Both the position numbers and the translations under genes were made by a program. Below, one piece after another: positions 56,790 through 64,000 of a stretch of 64,000 bases of DNA (position 1 is the stretch's first letter; each line of letters begins with the position of its first letter). Origin of the DNA: Boswellia sacra (taxonomy: Eukaryota > Streptophyta > Magnoliopsida > Sapindales > Burseraceae); contig SNVD02001311.1 in NCBI GenBank assembly GCA_013180625.2, forward strand, positions 1 through 64,000, given 5' to 3'. The notes under the pieces are model-generated. The model had not been told where the DNA came from. It saw nothing but the letters and a program-made list of their open reading frames with translations, and did no database searches.

Positions 56790-58095
56790 TTTTTCTATCT
56801 CTTTCCTCCCTTATATTCTCTAACTAGCTACACTTTTTCCTAGACAAAGAGTAACTAATTCCCACAACACCAAAACAATGCATCAATAACAAAAAAAAAA
56901 AATAATAATAAAAGGTGAACAAAGAGAATCCCTCTTAATTTATCTAAATTCATAACTCTGCCCCTCCCTTCTCATTACATTTATGGTGCCTAGAGTAAGT
57001 GAAGTGGATTGGGGGTCTATCAGATGGAGATGTCAAGGAGCCAGATGAAGGACCAGATAATGTATAAGGTCTTTGTGTAAATTGATATGATGATGTTTGA
57101 GCAATCTACTAAATGTAGCTCAAAGATAATTTTGCCAAAAAAACAATGGTCAACTGCTTTGTCAACTCTAGATGTATGCACAAGTTGGTAAATGTGCAAT
57201 GTTTCAAGTTTGTATGAAGTATGATAATAACAATGAACTACAAAATCTCAATCTTTTCAATTGAGTAGACCATGCAAATGAGGTCTAGTTGGCCTTTTGG
57301 TATGTAGTCAACTTTGTGTTGACAATACCAAAGCTGACTATGATGCAACCTTTGTACTGATCATATCAAAACTAAATAAGCATACTAGACCGAGTTGCAT
57401 TCTCATATATAATGACACCATATTCACTATGAAATTATCTTTGAGGTAGATTAATCAGAAGCTCTATATTTATGTTATAATCTATTGAGATAAAATTGTA
57501 AGTTAAAGATTAAATACCTTGTGGCATTACAATAGCCGGTGCTTTCAAATCCAAGAACTTGGATGTCAAAGCGTCAACTGAGATCATATTCACGAGAACT
57601 TTACTATAATTTCTGTCTACTTGCTCCTTTTTTATTCGAAATGTTGCTTAATGTCATACTTTTTATGAATTTGCATGATGTCTTGCTCGCAATTAGATTT
57701 CAGCTGAAGCTTCTGTTCAAAAGCAAAGATAGTTATTAGCGGAAATAAGGGCTACCTTCCCCTTTACTTCATAATAGAAACAATTAAGTAAACAAAAGAA
57801 TCATTATCTTCACTAGAAAACAATTAAGTAAATAGGAAAGTAATTGTTTCTTTAAGGATTGTGTTGGATAATTCTCTTCCTCTACATAATCTATCCAATT
57901 CATTTTGAAGAGGGTCAAGTGACTGCAATACCATTGGGGATGCATTCTATACAGTATGATTGATATGTTCATAAGTAATTAATGCTATACTAGTCTCAAA
58001 TATGGCTCCAAGAGGATTTTCCATGAGCCTGGTTGATGATACTGTTAATCAAGCAAAAAGCACAAAAAGCAAAAGCTCATAGCTCTTTGGATTAG
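56790..58095. repeat. Left arm of the palindromic unit, copy 2
   Basis: Matches 28061-29200 and 33609-33725 of copy 1 in direct orientation. The empty site of the solo LTR is at 57989-57993. The coiled-coil fragment (minus strand, 57520-57760) is more decayed than in copy 1. Confidence 0.8.
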
Positions 58096-59971
58096 TTTTT
58101 GGTAAAATGAATTAGTGTATTAACCCTATATTTAAGGGGCATTCGATTGGAGTAAAAGTTGGGGGAAAATAGAGTGGTTTCCTTAGGAAACCATAATCCT
58201 TTGGCAATCCACTTCCCTAAGACTCTGATAATTTAATTTCATATCTACATTGGAAGAAAAGTTGATTTCCTTAGGTAACAGTCTGTTAAATTACTAAAAT
58301 ATTTTTATGCTCCACTTATATAAAAACTAGTTTAATATGATTTATAGATGGTTATAAAGGGAAAATAGTGTTTTTCAATAGAAAAACAACTATACACTAT
58401 AATACATCATATTATCATATTATCATATTGACGACCACATATTACTACAACCTGTTGTAATTTGTTATACGACGGATACAAATGAACAGGGGATTGATGT
58501 GGTAGGCCATGTTCGTAAATAAATGGTATGATGTGCTTGGCATGACAATGTTGCATAAGTTGGAATAGCAAAGCTTCATTGGACATTTGGCTTGTATCCA
58601 ACTGTCAGTGATGCGAGGGTACACTAAGTCAAATAAATCACTAAAACCTCCATATGCAGTTGGAATAGTGCCATTTTTGCACAATGCAGTAATTTTGATA
58701 AAGCTTGTCATGCACTATTGAGTTAATTGCAATAATTTTAGCTATTCAATGAAGAAATTGAGTCATAAGGTGAGTGATTAGTAATTCACTTGCAACACTA
58801 ATTTCATAGTTATTGTTTGAGAACTTTAACGCGAAATATGTAAGTGTAAGTTAGTATTCTAAAAAATAAATGACAAAAATCAAAACGAGTACTACATTAT
58901 TGGCCTCTAACATAAAAATGCCTCATTTTATAATGTAAAAACTAGTGTTCATTCATGTGAAGATTAGTTTTGGTAGTTAAGTAACGGTTCTTCATTTTCT
59001 TTCTTACATGTTCTTTGGCTTGTTTTCTAATTTTTAAGTTTTCTCCTTTTTACTTTGTAATGCTCATATTTTGATGGTTAGTGCCGTTTAATGTTGGAAT
59101 TCTCTTTAGATTCTTCTTTTTTTGTTCGAAAAAAATAGTTTTTTTAGGGCATTTTGTACTATATTTTAGGAGAGTGACCCTTGTTAACTAGCTTCTTTGA
59201 TTCCATAAAATGAATTCTTTGTAAACTAGAGTTTTAGGCTATGGCTGGATGGTATCAGTTAATCTATGGAACTTACGGCTGAATAACTCTTGGAGAGGTT
59301 GATTGATCTAGTTTTAGGCTTGAAAAGGAAGCAACATTTACATGGTGATGTCAGTGTTAACAATCACCATATTTCTTTAATAGACTTGGTTAGTGGTGGC
59401 CTGATGAATGGTGGGTCAGTTGGGTAGTGACATGGTATTTATCACTATATTATCTTTAACAGGTTCTTGTTCTTCCCTTCCAAATTGGCTTGGCCTACTA
59501 TATTTGCACAATACATCATTGCATTGGATTATGAGATATCCACTAGCCTTAACTACACCAGCAACTGTATCAGTCCAACTGCTGGACTCTAGCAAATTCT
59601 AAAGTTGATATTGACATAGTCTATCGAGAGAAATAATGGAGGCAAGTGGTAATTAATGGAAGGGATGTCTTTATTATTTAAATGAAATAAACTCTACTAT
59701 AGCATACATAGCCATGATAGACTAATAGTCTGATACAAGGGGTTGCAGGCTGCAACAACTGTTTCTCGAGGAATAAAATATCTTACAACTAATTATATTT
59801 TCATGTCAAGCTTAAGCTTTTAGATAAGTATTATATCGGGATAGATGACTTCTATCACTTGTGCTTCTAAGAATGGTTTAGGATTGTAGAGTCAATTGAA
59901 GAGAAGATGTTGTTACTTTTGTTCCTATTATCAACTGCTGTTAGTGGAGGTGAAATGAGTAAAGATGATGT
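58096..59971. other. Core of the palindromic unit, copy 2
   Basis: Uninterrupted version of the copy 1 core. The minus-strand frame 58445-58711 (CKNGTIPTAYGGFSDLFDLV, SWIQAKCPMKLCYSNLCNIV) and the plus-strand frame 59408-59602 (LPNWLGLLYLHNTSLHWIMR) have counterparts in copy 1, broken there by insertions. Families unknown; probably exons of the same captured gene(s) as the arms. Confidence 0.4.
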
Positions 59972-60236
59972 AGCAAGATCCTTAAAGGAACTGTTAGTTT
60001 CTTGTTTACTTAATTATTTTCGAATGAAGATAATGCCTCCTTTATTCACTTAATTGCTTCTCTTATGAAGTGAAGGGGAAGTTAGCCTTTATTTTCACAA
60101 GTTACTATCTTTGCTTTTGAACATAAGCTTCAGCTAAAATATGATTGTGAGTGAAAGATCATGCAAATTCGTAAAAAGTATAACATTAAGCTTTAGAAAA
60201 TTAAGGCAGAATTTTGAATAAAAAAGGAGGAATTAT
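59972..60236. repeat. Right arm of the palindromic unit, copy 2 (truncated)
   Basis: Matches about 54317-54530 of copy 1 and, inverted, part of the left arms. The inner part (equivalent of 53875-54316) and the outer 0.8 kb are missing. Confidence 0.7.
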
Positions 60237-60264
60237 GACGTTAAGGTTTAGGGTTTAGGAAGGA

Positions 60265-61000
60265 TTTATGTAAGAGGTATTTTAGGCTTTTTCAGGATAA
60301 AGATGTTTTCCTTATATAGGGATCTGGTGTTTAGTGGCTCTCTTTAGGGGATCGGAATATTAAGTTCTTTCATAGGTCTCTGGTCCATTAGCAATCAAAA
60401 ACAAAATTCATTAGCTTGAGGATGAGGACGGTACAGGGGTTACTGATCATGATGATTTCGGTTGACTAGCAGTGAGGTTTTTATAGGGACTCCTTACAGC
60501 TCCTCATTGGCCTTTTGTTATGGATGCCACTAGGTTCTTTTTTGGGCGGGTTTCTGAGGAGATGCTGCCTTCTCTAGTGTACCCCATTACAAATGATGAG
60601 ATCAGAACAACTTTATTTTAATTTCTAATGACAAACTCCCAGGCCATATGGATACACCTCTTGGTTCTTTAATAGGGCTTGAGGGATAATCAGTATGGAG
60701 TTTAGAGCTACCGTGAGATACTTCTTTGCTATTTATAGGATGCCTCGGTGTGTTAATTATACTAGGATTGATTTGGTTCCCAAGGTTGAGAGTCTGAGGA
60801 CCATGAGTGATTTTAGGTCGATCTTCTGTTGCAAAGTGCTTTATAAGTACATCTCAAAGTGATAGTGAATTAGTATAAAGTGGTTTTACCTGATGTAATT
60901 AAGAGCTTACAGTCCACCTTTGTTTCACGGAGGAGGCTTTCTAATGCTATTTTGCTAGCACAAGAGCTTATGTATAATTACCATCTTCAAAGTTCGCCAC
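60265..61000 (+). pseudogene. LINE ORF2 fragment 3, reaching into reverse transcriptase
   Basis: Starts with the same segment as fragments 1 and 2 but runs on past the point where they join the palindromic unit: EEMLPSLVYPITNDEIRTTL, MEFRATVRYFFAIYRMPRCV, LVPKVESLRTMSDFRSIFCC and LSNAILLAQELMYNYH. These are the front part of a LINE RT domain. Stops and shifts throughout. Confidence 0.75.
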
Positions 61001-62099
61001 CTTGATATGCTCTTGAAGGAATCGATTTTTGCTGTACCCAAACCAAGCTAGCCTAACTACCTTTCTACTCCTCTGCAAGCTCTGGCTACATAGTAATAGC
61101 TTTGTTTGTTCAACTCACTGGTGATTTTCTGGCAGCTCCTAAGGTGGTACTTGCAAAAGGCACTTCGACGCCTAAGTTAGAATTTTGGTCGGCGAAAATC
61201 AAATAGAATTTATGGATAAATAGAAAAGAAGGGAGTTCTAGAGAGAGAAAATTGAAGCAAGGTTGAGTTGAGTGTTCTTTCCACCTCCCCTTCCCCCTGT
61301 GTGGAGCTCGATGAGAGCTTATATCCTGGCCCCATCTCGAGCTCCACACCCTTACCATCACCATTCTTTTATGGTTGCCTCCAGCTGAGTTATCTTCCTT
61401 TTCTGGAATGGCTTCTCAACAAAGTTCAAGGTCACATCCTCTACTGCTCTCAGCTTGTATTTAATACTGTAGAAAGCTGACAAGCCCTATAATCAAATCT
61501 TCTCCAACTTGTATCTGCCAATCTCTTCTTTTGACTACTTCCAAGGCCTTGGATCTGCTTCCTTGCTATTTCCCTCTCACCCTTGTCAAACTTCATCACT
61601 GCCTGTCTCCCTCTGTTTGCTTTCTTTCATCATGGTAGAGTTGGGTGATGGGCTGGGCTTGAGGTCTCAATTAGGCTTTTAACTTTGAACTATAATAATC
61701 AGTTGGGCACTATTTGATGAAAATCTTGGGCTTGGTTGAAGTCTTTGGGCTGGGTTTAAAAACCCGATTTCACCTCTTCATCTGCCCCCTTTTTTGAATA
61801 TGGGCTTAATTGAGCCAAAAGCCCATGTGCAAAAAATTAATCTTTTTGTCTTTCGGCCTTTTGAACCCTTGGACCGCCTATAGCCCCTCTTGCTCTCGTA
61901 ATTTATCTCTAAAGAACCTTAGGATACGAAGGTTAAGACTTCTTATATGCTCCTAGTTAGGGATAGACAGGATCTGCTGACTCTCAAAAATGATTTTTTC
62001 AACACCCCAGTTGCTTTGTAAAGGTCTGCCCCAATTTGGGGTCCTCTGTTTACCCGCTTTCCTCTATTCGCCCATACTTCACAAGGGCCTATCTTATAG
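61001..62099. other. Noncoding, LTR-like sequence
   Basis: 61110-61364 on the minus strand (GVEVPFASTTLGAARKS) has the look of translated gypsy LTR ends, not of a gene. 61780-61800 contains 'catctgcccccttttttg', again LTR-like. Borders not found. Confidence 0.4.
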
Positions 62100-63430
62100 T
62101 AACCAATCTGCTCCTCTTGTGCCCAGATGCTTGAACTCTATTAAAGATGCCCCCTAGACTTTGGGCACTTTGCGATCTTTCCCATCGCGATTTGGATACT
62201 ACTGTAATCTGTCTGCTTGTTCCCCAATGCCCCCAAATGCCTGGACCCTAGAGGGACCTCTAGGTTTGAACACTCACTACTCCTATTTCCTTTTTTCCTA
62301 AATGCTCGAGGTCTTTCTAGGTTCCCCCTTAATTTAGGCACCCAGCATTCTGATTTCTCTTATTCCTAAACCCCCTTGAATTGGGTTTTTAGTATTCTGA
62401 TCCCTTTTTTTCAAATGCTTTGGACCAGACCAAGTTCTAACTCGATTCAGACATTTAGTATTTTGATCTCTCAATATTTTGATCGCTCTTGTTCCCAAAT
62501 GCTTTGGACTCGATCAAGGTCCCTTTTGATTTGGGCATTCGATATTATGATCCTCCCTATTCCCAAGTGCTTTAGACTTAAACAAAGTCCCTTTTGTTTG
62601 GGCACTCAATACTTTAACCCTCCTTGTTCCCAAATGCTTGAGACCTAACAAAGGTCCATTTTGATTTAGGCATTCAGAACTTGCTCAGAACCCTAAATGC
62701 TTTGGTCCCGATAGGAACACCCTGATTTGGGTACTCAAAACCTCAAATGCTTTGATCCCGATAGGAACCCCATGATTTGGGCACTCAAAACCCTAAATGC
62801 TTTAGTCCCAATAGGAACCCCCTGATTTGGGCACTTAGAACCCCAAATGCTCTGCACCCGATAGGAACCCTTTCATTTCGGCACTCAGAATTTCCTCAAA
62901 ACCCCAAATGCCTTGGTCCCGGTAGGAACCCCTTGATTTGGGCACTCATAATCTACTTAGAACCCTAAATGCCTTGGTCTTGATAGGAACCCCTTGCTTT
63001 GGGCACTCAAAACCCCAAATGCTTTAATCCCGATGGGAACCTCTTGATTTGGGCACTTAGAACCCCAAATGCTTTGGTCTTGATAGCAACCCTTTGATTT
63101 GAGCACTCAAAACCTTAAATGCCTTGGTCTTGATAAGAACCCCTTGATTTGGGCACTAAAGACCTACTTAGAATCCCAAATGCCTTGGTCCTGATAAGAA
63201 CCCCTTGATTTAGGTACTCAGAACCCCAAATGCTTTAGTCCCGATAGGAACCCTATGATTTGGGCACTCAAAACCACAAATGCTGTGGTCCTAATAGGAA
63301 CCCCTTAATTTGGTCACTCGAAACCTATTTAGAACTTCAAATGCCTTGGTCCCAACAAGAACCCTTTGATTTAGGCACTTAAAACCCTAAATGCTTTAGT
63401 CTCCATAGGAACCCCTTGATTTGGGCATAT
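62100..63430. repeat. Tandem array with period about 50 bp, switching to about 61 and 71 bp
   Basis: From about 62690 the unit is ccaaatgctttggtcccgat then aggaaccccttgatttgg then gcactcaaaac. aaatgc recurs at 62695, 62745, 62795, 62845, 62906, 62967 and 63017. Steps are 50 bp, or 61 bp where an extra 11 bp (for example tctacttagaa) is present. 62340-62690 holds longer, more diverged units of about 71 bp, and 62100-62340 still older ones. It is not a gene; the frames in it are artefacts. Confidence 0.85.
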
Positions 63431-64000
63431 AGTCAATAGTAAATAAATTAACTAGCAACCATTCTCACATAAACTTTGTATAAAAGACTCTATTTCATTT
63501 CCTTTGGGATAATCTGAACCATGTATGTCTATAGTTATGAGCAAAAAAAAGTTTCTACACACAATTTATTGTATTACAGTCATATATGACTCTCTCAAGG
63601 CACAATACATGCAACTTCTTATCAAGCATAGTATTTTTTAAGTTGAAAAAGGTCCTAAGGTTCAAAAATTTGCTTACAGCCCAACGTGACGAAAAGGTGA
63701 GATCCCTTGCCCAAGTCCTTCTTGCTCTATCATAGTCCTTCCCAATCTACATTTGCTTTGGTCACCACCATCTAATCAAGTTGGGCCCGTGCCACATAGC
63801 TTGATTTCTTACGTATGGTTCAAATATGTTTTTTGCCATTAATTTCTGCTATGTACCTTACTTTAGCCCCCTCTGTTCTTAGTTTTGCCACTGTTATAGG
63901 TTGTTGTAAGGTTTGTCTTGCTCATGCTCAACTTCCCCTAGGTCTTTTACCACATAACCAGTCAACATCCCCTTTCTGATCATAATCTCTATATGGGTTC
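63431..64000. other. No gene seen
   Basis: Possibly the leader or LTR of a minus-strand gypsy element (text such as 'caagttgggcccgtgccac'). All frames are broken. Confidence 0.35.

Larger units (their letters stand above)
56220..60264. repeat. Direct-repeat unit, copy 2
   Basis: Same order as copy 1 but without the solo LTR, the gypsy element or copia copy 2; about 4.05 kb because most of the right arm and the tail are deleted. It therefore shows the pre-insertion state of copy 1. Confidence 0.75.

Noticed and set aside
62600..63430. CRISPR-like array of regular repeats
   Set aside because: Units are contiguous with no unique spacers, diverged from each other, and in plant retroelement DNA.
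1..64000. tRNA, rRNA or other RNA genes
   Set aside because: None could be recognised by reading; only tRNA-complementary primer-binding sites are present.

Overview
The window is eukaryotic nuclear DNA from a flowering plant, most likely a eudicot (genus not assignable). It is AT-rich and almost wholly built of nested transposable elements. I see no operons, no rRNA or tRNA gene, and no gene that is certainly functional. Recognisable host-derived sequence is broken: an intronless LOG-type cytokinin-activating enzyme copy with one stop codon (643-1287), a decayed plant-mobile-domain (PMD) gene (about 4137-5250), a MAP65 microtubule-bundling gene fragment carried inside a CACTA transposon (36046-39028), and a coiled-coil gene fragment present in four inverted or direct copies.

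Layout. 1-8285: an open frame cut by the window edge, the LOG retrocopy, remnants of an LTR element, a polypyrimidine tract, the PMD pseudogene, a second decayed frame and a 49-bp tandem repeat. 8286-17413: a minus-strand Ty3/gypsy Tat-type relic with gag, protease, RT, two RNase H domains and integrase, all frameshifted. 17414-26243: a full-length plus-strand Ty1/copia element (SIRE-like) with 1.8-1.9 kb LTRs that contain 65-bp and about 190-bp internal repeats. 26244-27483: AT-rich, probably LTR debris.

27484-61000 is the most structured part. A unit made of a LINE fragment, a left arm, a core, an inverted right arm and a telomere-like tail occurs twice in direct order, followed by a third LINE fragment. 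Copy 1 (27484-about 56200) is swollen by three insertions: a 4.4-kb solo LTR (29201-33603, site duplication ACTGG), a Ty3/gypsy chromovirus-like element (34075-44991, site GGACT/GGACC) that itself holds a 5.4-kb CACTA element (34575-39955) in one LTR, and a second SIRE-like copia element on the minus strand (46216-53402, site TACTG) that has lost RT and RNase H. Copy 2 (about 56180-60264) has the matching empty site for each of the three, so the order of events can be read: unit duplication first, retroelement insertions later, CACTA after the gypsy element. Between the copies lies a degenerate telomere-like TTTAGGG tract, a 180-bp tandem repeat and a second telomere-like tract.

61001-64000 is noncoding retroelement sequence with a 1.3-kb tandem array whose period shifts between about 50 and 61 bp.

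Functional reading: this is a transposon graveyard. The features most worth attention are the palindromic duplicated unit that could make hairpin RNA, gene capture by CACTA and perhaps by an LTR element, the RT-less copia that nevertheless transposed, a 195-bp self-inverted patch inside the gypsy integrase, and the telomere-like/180-bp satellite block.
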